In this document: piece after piece, positions 22,818 to 34,377 of the stretch
Layout of the letters: the number at the start of each line of letters is the position of its first letter
Position numbering within the stretch: position 1 is the first letter of the stretch
NCBI GenBank assembly: GCA_003254925.1
Contig: QANZ01017167.1
Span: 1 to 64,000, forward strand
From: Chamaecrista fasciculata
Lineage: Eukaryota > Streptophyta > Magnoliopsida > Fabales > Fabaceae
Length of the DNA stretch: 64,000 bases
Reading direction: 5' to 3'
Position numbers and translations under genes: made by a program
Notes under the pieces: model-generated
What the model saw: the letters and a program-made list of their open reading frames with translations, nothing else
Databases searched by the model: none
What the model was told of the DNA's origin: nothing

Positions 22818-24534
22818 TGTATGATTATTTCTACACAAGGATGACAGAAGGTTCGAGTTGCTGTGAGTTAGTATAAAATCAAGGGTTAACTTGTACATCA
22901 CTAAAAATTGGGGACCAAATAAATAATGCTCGTATAATTCAGGGATGAAATTGCTAGTTTATTCTTGTTGAATTTCTAAATTATTCTTTTTTTTTTATGG
23001 AAAATTTCTGAACAATTCAGTTTACAATAAGGTTTTCATTCATATATATACAACCAGATTCACCTAATAATATTTAATTATTTAGTCTCTTAATTAATAT
23101 TGCGAACAAATACTGATCAATTAACTCTAATAAATAGTGACATTCAACAATTCAATTTTTTTCAAAATGAATAATTAAAAATATAAATACACATTTCTTA
23201 TTCATGAAAAGTGTCACATTTTGGATGAAATATTATTGCATCTTTTGTTGACTCCATGATTGATCACGAGCTGACTTCCTTCTAATGGTTAACATAATCT
23301 TTATCCTGAGTTATGGCATTTTGCTAGAGTTTTTGACAAGTAGGAGTATGAAAGGCTTTCAATTATGGGAATTTTAGGAAAGATGAAAACTTATAATATG
23401 TTTTGATTAGAAATTAAAAAACCGAAGGATAAAGATGGGAAGAGAAATGAGATAACAATAGAATTGTAAATTGGAAAAGTCACGAGGGATTAACTTTTAA
23501 TTTAATATTTTTTTCTTTTATTCATAAATTTTAAATATCCAAATTGAATTATTTTGAAACAATTACAAATATCTAAACAAGGAGAGGAGATGTTTTTACT
23601 TTTCCAAAACCGCATTGTTTTACTACTTTTTCTTTCTATTTTGAAATCATAACAAAATTAATGTTCTTATCTTATTTTTTAATTTCAGTATATATATATT
23701 TAACCTTTAACTTCTCTTTCAATTTTTTTTTCAAGTTTTAATTTTTAATTTTAAAGAAAACCTAAATCTCACTCTCTTTTTTTTTCTAATTTTTTAAGAT
23801 TGCTTTCATGCAAATATTTTTGTAAAAATAGTCTGGAAAAAATAAAGTATTAACAAAAATAATATAGACTAAAGAAATTAAAATTCCTTGTAGTTAATCA
23901 GAAACATTGAAATCAGCTGGAATTGTGTCACAAATCACAATCCAATGCTGTGGCCTGTGGGTAGTGATCACTGTTGACTGACTGTACCCAATTAATAAAT
24001 AAGTCGCAATCAAGAGTGATGAAAGTGAATGTTGTATTAAATGGCCTGCCTAATTAGAAATCACATAAATCATAATCATTAATCAAGCTCTCAATTATTT
24101 CACAATCTTACAATTTGCCGAACCAAAACCATGTTCTCTTCCATACTCAGAAAAACAAAACAACTGCACCATTTCCCACTTTCCTCTTTAGTTTCTTATG
24201 GATCGTTAGATTATTGTTTATTAGGAATTAGAAATAAAGCAAAAATGATAATCAAAATTTTAGGTTTTACTATTTCATAATTACCATTATAGGTTGCTTT
24301 TCCCTCTCTCCATCCAATGAATCAATTTGTTTTTCAACATTTTTTTTTACGACAAGAGTAACAAAAAACATATAAATTGATCCTTTTTTTTTTTTTGGGA
24401 AACATAAATTGATCCCTTAAACATATGTAAGTTAATAATTTAATATTTGAATGTCTAATTTACACTCTTAAATCACTGAAAATTGTAAAACTAATATATT
24501 ATTTAACTCTTTTAACTTTACAAGTGAGCTATAT
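22818..24534. other. Intergenic, no gene seen
   Basis: AT-rich with no protein-like frame and no ends of mobile elements that I could define. Confidence 0.4.
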
Positions 24535-25125
24535 TTACAGCCGTCAAAACGAGCCAAATCTGATGGGTTAGTTTATTTAACTCACTAAATTGATGAGCAG
24601 GGTTGAGAAAATCCAACTCGCCGAAATTTTTAACTCGAGTGGGTTGACTCAATTAACTCGTGGCTCGTGGTATATTAGCTTGAGTGAGTTGGTGAGTTAG
24701 TGAGCCAACTCACCTTATTTTTTTTAAAAAAATTATAAATTTAAAAATTAAAACTCTAAAACTAAAAGTATCTAGACTCACTCTCTCTGTCGTCGATTTC
24801 AGTCCTTTATTGGCTTCTTCAGAGTTTTTTTTCCTTACTATACATCAAACTCTTATCTAACTTCTTCTCATGTTTTATGTGGCTTTATTGATTTTGAAGG
24901 GTGTTGAAAAAGTATGGTTCTTTTTGCTATTGCTGATTGATATTTTTAATTTAAAAAAGTAAAAAAAATGAAAAAACGAAAAAAAATTGATGGTTGGTGG
25001 GTTAGGCTGGCTAACCTCCTGGCTCACTAAGTTGGTGAGCCAGGTTGGCAAAACCTGGCTCGTGCGAGCCGCAGCTCGTGACGAGCTAGCTCGAGTGAGC
25101 TGGGCTAACTCGTTTTGAAGGTTCT
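24535..25125. mobile_element. hAT-like non-autonomous element (591 bp)
   Basis: Terminal inverted sequences read CAGCCGTCAAAACGAGCC near the left end and CTCGTTTTGAAGGTTCT at the right end. A perfect 8-bp duplication AGCTATAT flanks it (24527-24534 and 25126-25133), the size typical of hAT elements. The interior is made of repeated GAGTGAGTTGGTGAG and GCTCGTG motifs in both orientations and has no transposase. Confidence 0.8.
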
Positions 25126-25597
25126 AGCTATATCGAGCATTGTATGACATCCATATATACTAGTTTACTTATATGTCTCAAATGATAAGTAAATGTTTTT
25201 TTAAAAAAAAATCAAAAATATAAATTATATAAAATAATATTTATAATTTTTATGATTTTTTAATTAATTGAAAAAACACTAATCATCAAATAATTGTATA
25301 TGTAGTGAGTCCAAACTCCTAAAATTGTGGATATAGAAGGTTTTGAAATGGGAAGGAATTGGTGTTGAAAATGGGCCGTTTTAGTTTCAAACAGATATTT
25401 TCATACTCGATGATATTTTGGAAGCCCAACTTTGTTACGCTACATCGCAATCAGAATTTTCCATCATACGCCGCCTCACTGGTTGATCTCAACCACATAT
25501 CTTGGTGAAGATCCAACGGTCAGAATCTCTTCCACGCACGTGACACGACAAAGTTGGGTACATTGATAAATCTTCACGTACTTCGAGAAATCTAGTA

Positions 25598-25870
25598 CTA
25601 CCTCCGGTTCTATATATCTGATGTTTAAGGTAAATGCATACAAATTAAGGAAATGATTAGTTCACCTAGAATGAAAAGAAAAATGAGATAAAAAGACTAA
25701 ACTATCCCTATTAAATTACTTGAAAAATGTTTATTCATTTATGACTCTACTATATATAATAGGGATAGAATGGTAAAAAAATAATTAATGTTCTCTTAAA
25801 TTTGTAAAAATCAGATATTTTGAAATAAAAAAAATTCTCAAAAAATCAGATATATAGAATTGGAAGGGAA
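25598..25870. mobile_element. Stowaway-like MITE (about 273 bp)
   Basis: The left end reads CTACCTCCGGTTCTATATAT. The right end is an imperfect reverse complement ending ATTGGAAGGGAA, with TA dinucleotides at both borders. This CTCCCTCC-type terminus plus a TA target is the Tc1/mariner-related Stowaway signature. There is no ORF. Confidence 0.7.
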
Positions 25871-26726
25871 TATAATTATTATTTTAATTGAGCAAATTGA
25901 GGTGGGACCCACACTCGCCGATCTTTTCACCACTAGAAAGCCACCTGGCGCAGTAGATTCATTGATTTTTTCTGTATGGTTCAACGTATTGCTACCTGTT
26001 TTGCGCCGTCACAAATAATTTCTTCTTTCTTTTTTCCAAGTTGGAACTTGGAAGGTTTTAATTTGTATTTATTATAAAATTATTGTTTTTAAAGAAACTA
26101 GAAAATTTTGTGAGAGAGAAGTAAATTATATTTACTAAGGAAATTTTAATGAGCATTTTTGTGATTATATTAAAAATAAAGTTTTAGTTTGTTGAAACTA
26201 TTATTGTTTTCAAATCATTGGAAAAGTATGTATTTATGATAGCTATAAAAACAAAAGATGATTGTAGTAATCAATAATTTCAAGTAAGGGTGTAATTTCC
26301 TGAAAATTTTTAATTATTTTAATCTCATTTTTAAACCTCTTTCCAAAGTTTTTTATTTATTTTTTTATAAAAACTACTTGTCACCATTTAAGATCTAGCC
26401 AAATTGACTATTTATGGAAAGGGTAAGATTTAAATAAATTTTTTTATATTTTGTTATTAAGTTTTTCAATAAACATTTGATACATGATAAAAATTTTATG
26501 TATAACCAATCATAGTATAGGAAGAATATAAAACATATTTTTTTGTATATACAATCATAAAAGAATAAGAATGTAAATTATGATTAAAAGAATCTTGTAA
26601 CAAATATATAAGAAATTTTACTCAAAATTTTTCCTATTCTAAAATAAATACTTTGTGAAGAGAAAAGAGAACAAGTTTTGACATTCACAAGCTTAGCCAA
26701 AAATTCCACTGATTAAATTTGAAAAT

Positions 26727-26963
26727 GACAAAAGTACTCTTGGTTGGTACCTCTAAACTATGAAGTCAGTTTTAGTTGTACCCCAAAATTTTTATGAATG
26801 GATTATACCCCAAATCATTTATTTTTTTGTATCAATTATACTCCCAATTTAAGGATGTAATTATTCAAATATGAAATATTGAGGGTACAATTTATCCAAA
26901 AAAATTTAGGGGTAAAATTAAAACTGACTTCATACTTTGAGGGTACCAAAGATACTTTTGTCC
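26727..26963. repeat. Foldback element (about 237 bp)
   Basis: Left GACAAAAGTACTCTTGG and right CCAAAGATACTTTTGTCC are inverted, followed inward by GAAGTCAGTTTTAG and its complement. I could not find a convincing TSD, so the class is open. Confidence 0.6.
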
Positions 26964-27587
26964 ATTTTTTATTTTATCTTTTTCATTTTTAAAATGAAAA
27001 GGTTGAATTAATTTGAACTAAAATAATTTTGTATTGATTATTTGTTGAACATAATATATGGAAGACACTTTTCAAATAATTGTACTCAAACTTTAAAACT
27101 AAAATAAAGGAGAGCTAAAACCTCAAAAGTATGTCTGTGATGTGTTCCCCTGTTTTAATAAAGCACATACAATTAAGCTAATCATGTGAGCTTGCGTGAC
27201 CCCAATGATTTTGACAACACAAACATGGCTAACCGGATTTTTCGGAGTGGCTATGGATATGCATATTCTTTACATTTTGTTCTTTCTCTATATATTTTTT
27301 ATGCGTTTTAAGAATAAAAGAAGAAATAAAAAGAAACAGTGCAAATTTTATGTATTTATTATTTGGTGAGACTCATATTTTTTTTCTTCTTAACTCTTTT
27401 TTTATTTCTCTAAAATACAGAAATAAAAATGCAAAAAATCGACTTCGAAAGTTCTTAAAATTGTCCTAGCAGCACTCAAAAACAAAACAAAAAATCAGGA
27501 AGTTCATAAATATCACATGCAAATGCAGAATTCTATACATCAACTAGGCTTCCCCAGATTTTGGAGGCATTAGAATCTGCCATTTCC
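26964..27587. other. Upstream region of the GH36 gene, no other gene seen
   Basis: AT-rich intergenic DNA. It probably includes the promoter of the downstream galactosyltransferase gene; I did not recognise specific cis-elements. Confidence 0.4.
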
Positions 27588-27595
27588 TATAAAAA
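27588..27595 (+). promoter_or_regulatory. TATA box of the GH36 galactosyltransferase gene
   Basis: TATAAAAA lies 155 bp upstream of the ATG at 27743. The intervening leader is rich in CTTCTTCTTC and AAGAAG repeats, as is common for plant 5' UTRs. Confidence 0.6.
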
Positions 27596-27742
27596 CAACA
27601 ACACTTCATTCATCTCCATATCCTATCCCATTCCATCATCATCATCATCAGAATTTCCTCTGTTTCTCACTCTCTTCTTCTTCTCCATTAACAACAAAAG
27701 CTGCTTGCTTTCTTGAGAATAAAGAAGAAGAAGAAGAAGAAG

Positions 27743-30700
27743 ATGACAGTGGGAGCTGGGATTTCTGTATCTGATGATGCCACGTTGATGGTGTTGGGGA
27801 AGAAGGTGCTCTCACAAGTCCCTCAAAACGTCGTCGTTTCACCCCCTTCTTCTTCCTCTGGATCTTTTCTCAATGGAGCCTTCCTTGGAGTCTCCTCTCA
27901 TCAAAAAGGAAGCCGTAGTGTCTTCCCCATCGGAAAATTACAGTATATATATATATATGACAATCCTTCCATCTTCTTCATTGCTCTGTTTTGCTCTGTT
28001 TTGTTCTGTTCTGTTCTGATGATTGTTATTTCTGAATATGATTCTTCAGGCGCTTGAGATTTATGTGTGTGTTTCGCTTTAAGATGTGGTGGATGACACA
28101 GAGAATGGGTTCTTTTGGGAAGGATATTCCCATTGAAACTCAGTTCTTGCTTGTGGAAGCACACGATGGTTCTGAAATGAATGATGAACAACAATCAACT
28201 TATGTTGTTTTCTTGCCACTTTTGGAAGGAGATTTCAGAGCTGTTCTTCAGGGGAATGAGCATGACGAGATAGAGATCTGTGTTGAAAGTGGTATGTATG
28301 AATGAATGAATAAATGTGTTTTGTAATTTTTCTCTTCCTGTTTTGGGAGTTTCCATATTTAGTAGTATATCTTTGCATTTGTCTTAGATTTGAAAATAAT
28401 GTTTTGGTCTCTGACATTAAAATATTATTTACGAGGACTAAATAATCTGTCTATAAAAAATTAAGGATTAAAAAGTGTTTCTAATATCTAATGATTAAAT
28501 TGTTATTTTAGGACAAGTTTAAGGATTAAAAACTAGATTCCCTCTAGTATATATATGTATTATCTGTGTGTGTGTGTGTGTGTTTTGCAGGATGTCCTGC
28601 TGTTGAGGGATTTGATGGGACTCATCTGGTGTTCATTGGAGCTGGATCAGACCCTTTTCAAGTTATTACAAATGCTGTCAAGTAAGTCTCGATCTTCACA
28701 TTTCACAATCTTATTGCATTTTTTATATCAGTTTCTTCCTATTTGGAAGTTATGGCTAGTTTAGAAATCTGAACATGTTGACTTCCAATTTATGTTCAGG
28801 ACTGTGGAGAAACACTTGCAGACATTCTCTCATCGCGAGAGGAAGAAGGTACAAATCAATCTTTTTTTCAAAGATTGGAATTAAACTTCCCTGGAAAAGA
28901 GAAAAAGTTATTTTTGAAGAAAATCTATTTTTTGGTCTTTTAATTTGTCCCAAAATTATAATTTAATTTTTGAATATTAAAAATGTACCTCTTGGTCTTG
29001 ATTTGTTTACAAATGTGGACTATTTAGTCTATTAAAGATTATCTGTGATTCTGAGGACTAAATAGTTTATATTTGTAAAAAATAATTAATGATCAAAAAG
29101 TATATTTTCAATATCAGAAAACAACATCATGATTTTGAGACAAATTTAAGTACTAAAAAGTAGATTTTTCAAGAAAAATGTGTGCATTTGAGTACTACTT
29201 CTCACTGTCCATATCATTGTCTTCCCTGATGTTTTTTTTTCTTTGTTTATTGTGTGCAGATGCCTGATATTTTGAACTGGTTTGGGTGGTGTACATGGGA
29301 TGCTTTCTACACCAAAGTTGATTCAGAAGGCGTAAAGCAAGGATTACAAAGGTGCTTAATTTAATTTCTGCTCCCCCATTATGATTCATAATAATAACTA
29401 TCAAACTCTATTTATGACCCTTAATTTTATATGTTTATTTATTTAATTTTCCATTTTGCAGCTTCGAGAAAGGTGGGATTCCTGCTAAGTTTGTCATAAT
29501 TGATGATGGATGGCAATCTGTAGCCATGGACCCAAGTGGTATTGAATGGAAATCTGATCATTCTGCCAAGTGAGTATAGAAGCTTCATTAATTACCATCA
29601 TAATTTGGCTTCACTGTTTTCATAATTGCATACTCTGAGTACTGAGTTTTCTTCTATATTTGTATATGTCAGTTTTGCAAATCGTTTGACACATATCAAA
29701 GAGAATCACAAGTTTCAGAAAGATGGCAAAGAGGGTCACAGGGAAGAAGATCCTTCTCTAGGATTGCGTCACATAACAAACAACATCAAAGAACATCATG
29801 CTGTAAAGTATGATCTTGATTTCCTGTGTCTTAAGTAATTAAGGATGGTGTCATGATCATTTATTTGAATTATTTCTAATTGTTCTGAAAACTTTGTTGG
29901 ATTTATTAGGTACATTTATGTGTGGCATGCTATAACAGGATATTGGGGTGGTGTCAAGCCTGGTGTTACCGGAATGGAGCACTACGAGCCGGAGATGGCC
30001 TACCCAGTTTCATCTCCAGGGGTAGAATCGAACCAGCCGGATGAATCCCTAGCCACAATTGCCCAGAATGGGCTTGGCCTTGTGAATCCTGAGAAAGTTT
30101 TCCACTTTTATGATGAACTCCACTCCTACCTTGCTTCTGCTGGCATTGATGGTGTTAAGGTTGATGTTCAGAACATCCTTGAAACTCTCGGGGCAGGCCG
30201 TGGCGGTCGGGTCAGACTCGCGAGGAAGTATCACCAGGCTTTAGAGGCTTCTATCTCAAGGAACTTCCCAGACAATGGCATTATTTCTTGTATGAGTCAC
30301 AACACAGATGGATTGTACAGGTATATACACTTGGTATTTGTACTTCTTAAGTTTATTATTTTTATTTCCCAACCTAGATACTTCTTAGATTTGATGTCAC
30401 ATATATTATATATGTGAGGTTTTGATTTGGTATGAATTTGTTTTTGTGAAGTGCAAAGCGATCGGCTGTAATTAGGGCATCGGATGATTTTTGGCCAAGA
30501 GATCCAGCATCTCACACAATTCACATAGCATCAGTGGCTTACAACACCATCTTCCTTGGTGAATTTATGCAGCCAGATTGGGATATGTTTCAGGTATAAT
30601 ATTTAAGTTAACCAGTCATGTTTTTGGTCTTGTTCATTTCATGATCATGATAAGCTTAATTACTTTTGTTTAATGTAATATGCCAGAGCCTACATCCAAT

Positions 30701-32077
30701 GGCTGAATACCACGCAGCAGCCCGAGCAATCGGAGGATGTCCTATTTATGTCAGGTACATATAATGCTCTTCTAACAGATAGAAAGACTAACATTGAGAA
30801 TAGATTAAATAGTATACATATCTTCGTATGGATATTTGTGATTGGTGCATGCAGTGACAAGCCTGGACACCATGACTTCAATCTTTTAAAGAAACTTGCA
30901 CTTCCTGATGGATCTATACTGAGGGCTAAGCTTCCAGGAAGACCAACAAAAGATTGCTTATTTTCTGATCCTGCTAGAGATGGAAAGAGGTATATAAGTA
31001 TAACTATAAAATGACAATATTACTATTATCATTGCAGCTTCTGAATTATGTCTTCTGTCATATTTTATTTTCTGTTTCTGTGATTTCTTCATTTCCTAAC
31101 TCTGGATTTTTGCTTGTGCAGCCTCTTGAAGATATGGAACATGAACGACTTCGGTGGAGTGATCGGTGTGTTCAACTGTCAAGGAGCAGGATGGTGCAAA
31201 GTTGGGAAGAAGAACCTTATCCATGACCAGAATCCAGGGACAGTGAGTGGTGTTGTGAGAGCTAAGGATGTTCATTATCTGTCCAAGGTTGCTGATGATA
31301 CATGGACAGGAGACACCATTCTGTTTTCTCACCTTGCTGGTATGTGTATTATGTATATCTCTGTGTGTATATATATATTTTTCTAATTTTAAACTTCTGA
31401 TTATTACACAATCATAACTTGAAATTAAACTTGAATGCATAGGACTAAAACCTCAATTTGATCATTCATATATGTTTTGTTAACAGAATCAATGATGTGG
31501 TACAAATGACATGACATTGATAATAAATGACATCATTGTAACATGTTAATTTTGTTAAATATCAGACAAAAAGACTAAAATTGATAACAAATGAATTTGT
31601 GAGAGATATCAATCAGTAAAATTGATGGTAGGTGAATTTGAAAGAAATCAAATGGAGACTAAAAGAACATTTGCTATAAATTTGTCTGCAGGAGATGTGA
31701 TTTACCTTCCAAAGGATGCCTCAATCCCCATTACATTGAAGTCGCGAGAGTACGAGGTTTTTACGGTAACTCCGGTGAGAAACCTAAATAACGGTCTGAA
31801 GTTTGCTACGATTGGACTAACAAAGATGTTGAACTCCGGAGGAGCTATCAAGGAGATGAAATGTGAGTGTGAGAATAATGGTGAAAACACAAAGGTTGTG
31901 ATGAGAGTACGAGGTTGTGGGGTGTTTGGAGCATATTCATCAGCTATACCTAAGATGGTGACAGTGGATTCTGAGGTGGTGGAGTTTGAATACCATGAAC
32001 AAAGTGGGTTGGTCACTACTGATTTGAGAGTGCCACACACAGAATTGTACAACTGGAACTTATGTATCACCTACTGA
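27743..32077 (+). CDS. Galactinol-sucrose galactosyltransferase / alkaline alpha-galactosidase family (GH36), 13 exons, 758 aa
   Basis: Soluble enzyme of the raffinose synthase/seed-imbibition-protein family. Members transfer galactose from galactinol to sucrose or hydrolyse raffinose-type sugars at neutral to alkaline pH. Exons: 27743-27942, 28050-28291, 28591-28681, 28800-28848, 29260-29351, 29462-29569, 29673-29807, 29910-30320, 30452-30593, 30687-30754, 30855-30989, 31122-31339, 31692-32077; all GT-AG with consistent phase. It starts [11 protein letters not shown], the start of Arabidopsis RFS6/DIN10-type proteins. [11 protein letters not shown] marks the barrel start; KVDVQN holds the predicted nucleophile (Asp391), and [11 protein letters not shown] holds the predicted acid/base (Asp454/455). 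The length matches the shorter SIP/RFS6 branch, not bona fide raffinose synthase, so hydrolysis may be the main activity. Introns 2 and 4 contain remnants of GGTCYNNAA-type repeats. Confidence 0.95.
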
Positions 32078-32740
32078 TTCCTTACATATATTTCTAAGAT
32101 TTAGTTTCTAAGAAGTGGAATATCTTTGGAGACGGAAAAAAAATGTGAGGGGACGAAATTTGAAGCGTCGCTACAAAGCTTATCTTGTTTCTTTATTGGA
32201 TGGTGATTTCTTTAATTTTCTGTTGCATTCTAATTTTGAAATAAGAGAGATATGATCAATGTGAAACAATTAATTTATTTTTAAATTTGATTTCATATTT
32301 GATTTGACTTTATTTGTTGACAACCCTAACTATGAAGAGAAAGAATTCTAATAGAAAAACTCGGTTTTAATTTCATCACATTTAGATACTTATTGATTTT
32401 TGGAGAATAATATTCATAATATTATTGATTATAAGCAAAAAGGTTTACAATGCATAAATAAGAGAAAATATTCTTAATAAGTTAAGAATCTTGACAAAAG
32501 ATATTTAATTTAATATTTGATAAGATATAAATCAGATTCTAATAAGATAATTTTAATCTTAAAAGATAATGATAAAATAAGAAAAAATAATTTTAGATAA
32601 TTCTAGTCAACAATACTAAATGAGAAAGATTTGATTACATTCAAATAATTAATGATCAATTGTGAAACTTATTAAGGACCAAAGTGAAACTATTGAAAAA
32701 AATTTAAGGCCAAAATAAAATAAAAATGTATTAAGATCTA

Positions 32741-33629
32741 GGCTTAAGTGCACTTTTGGTCCCATAACTATGACAAAGGTTTCATTTTGGTCCCATAACT
32801 TTTTTTGTTGCAATTTTGGTCCCATAACTATGACAAAGGTTTCATTTTGGTCCCACAACTTTTTTTGTTACAATTTTGGTCCCATAACTATGACAAAGGT
32901 TTCATTTTGGTCCCATAACTTTTTTTATTACAATTTTAGTCCCATAACTTCTCAAAAGGTTCCACCGTTAGTCCCTTGGTGAATTCCATCCATATTTAGC
33001 CGTTAAGTATGACGTGGCATAGTAACTAGGATCATGATGTGGGAAAATAAGATGAAGTGGACTGAAATATGATCTATATGCAACATATTAAAACTTATCT
33101 ATACCCAACCACAAAATATACAAAGAGTGGTACTGACAGGGACCAATATGGTGGGGAAGAAGAGACTTCAAGCAGAAGACGCCGACGAAGTCGATGGGAT
33201 CTTCAACCAGAGTCAAACGACCAAAGCGGCGGCGACGGCGAATCGGGAAGCGGAACGAGGAAGAGGAAGTCCCGTTGGGCTGACGAGGAAGAGGAAGTAC
33301 CACTCTTTGTATATATTGTGGTTGGGTATAGATAAGTTTTAATATGTTGCATATAGATCCTATTTCTGTCTATTTCATCTTATTTTGCCACATCATGATC
33401 CTAGTCACTATGCCACGTCATACTTAACAGCTAAATATGAATGGAATTCACCAAGGGACAAACGGTGGAACCTTTTGAGAAGTTATGGGACCACAATTGC
33501 AACAAAAAAAGTTATGGGACCAAAATGAAACCTTTGTCATAGTTATGGGACCAAAATTGCAACAAAAAAAGTTATGGGACCAAAATGAAACCTTTGTCAT
33601 AGTTTTGGGACCAAAAGTGCACTTAAGCC
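32741..33629. mobile_element. Pack-MULE carrying an SF1/BBP fragment (889 bp)
   Basis: Inverted termini GGCTTAAGTGCACTTTTGG and its complement, with a perfect 9-bp TSD TAAGATCTA (32732-32740 and 33630-33638). Arms contain a 60-bp tandem unit, three copies on the left (32761-32940) and about two on the right, then matched blocks down to AAGAGTGGTAC on the left and GTACCACTCTT on the right. Only 163 bp lie between these inner ends, and they encode a recognisable splicing-factor fragment. No transposase. Confidence 0.9.
33134..33296 (+). pseudogene. Captured fragment of splicing factor 1 / branchpoint-binding protein
   Basis: The plus-strand frame reads [11 protein letters not shown], then an acidic/Ser/Gly linker, then [15 protein letters not shown]. 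Paired RxSRW motifs in this order, spaced by a short linker, are characteristic of the N-terminal region of plant SF1/BBP, which contacts U2AF65 through such Trp-containing ligand motifs. The fragment is open but very short and runs straight into element arms at both ends, so it is not a functional SF1 gene. A fused short peptide from 33069 to 33335 is theoretically possible. Confidence 0.8.
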
Positions 33630-33675
33630 TAAGATCTAAAATATAATTTAAAGTAAATACTAGAGAACAAAATAA

Positions 33676-34106
33676 GGGCCTGATTGGTTTAAGAAAATGT
33701 TTCCTGTTTTCATTTTCTGTTTTCATTTCTGGAATTCTATTTTCATTTCAAAATTTTCAATATTTAAGAAATATGTTTGTTTTATAAAGTTAAAAAATCG
33801 TTTTCATTCATATTTAAATTATGTTAACTTGAATAACACTAATTTTTATATGTTTTTAAGTTTGATTATAGCTAAATGATGATATTAACATGATTAAATA
33901 GTTTACTTTTGTGTAATGTTGCAAAATATCATAAGTTTGTTTTTGGAAATACTGGAAACGTCTTTTTGACGTTTCCTGTTTTCAGTCTGTTTCAGAAAAT
34001 GTTTCCAGAAAACATTTCCAAAAAAACTGTACAAAACACGTTTTCAGTCATATTTCCTGTTTTCAGTGAAAATGAAAACAGGAAACAGGGCAACCAATCA
34101 GACCCT
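33676..34106. mobile_element. hAT-like MITE (about 430 bp)
   Basis: The left end is GGGCCTGATTGGTTTAAG and the right end is AACCAATCAGACCCTA, inverted with a few mismatches. Next comes AAAATGTTTCCTGTTTTC and its complement. TAGGGYCTGATTGGTT is a common hAT terminus in plants. I could not confirm an 8-bp TSD. It ends about 270 bp upstream of the F-box start codon. Confidence 0.6.
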
Positions 34107-34243
34107 AAAGTTTCAAGCGAAAAAAACGTATAATGAAATGGATGTTTTATCACTTTATCTGAAGAACTTCCCTCAATAATCGGTCATATAATGCATAATT
34201 GCGGAGTTCGTTAAATTATTTTCCTCAAATATCGGCCGGAAAC

Positions 34244-34250
34244 ATATATA
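34244..34250 (+). promoter_or_regulatory. Possible TATA box of the F-box gene
   Basis: TATATA about 130 bp upstream of the ATG, in a unique region after the hAT-like MITE. Weak evidence, based on position and sequence only. Confidence 0.35.
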
Positions 34251-34377
34251 CAAGCGTAAGCCATACTAGTCGATGCTTAAACCCTAGCAAAAACCCTATG
34301 CCCATTACATAAACTCACTCCTCAATTTTCATCGCTTGCCTTCCTTCTTCTCATTTTCATTCTGTTTCTCTCTGAAA

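Noticed and set aside
31622-31691. In-frame ATG extension upstream of GH36 exon 13
   Set aside because: It is intron 12 sequence; the CAG acceptor at 31691 restores phase and the conserved GDVIYLP continuation.
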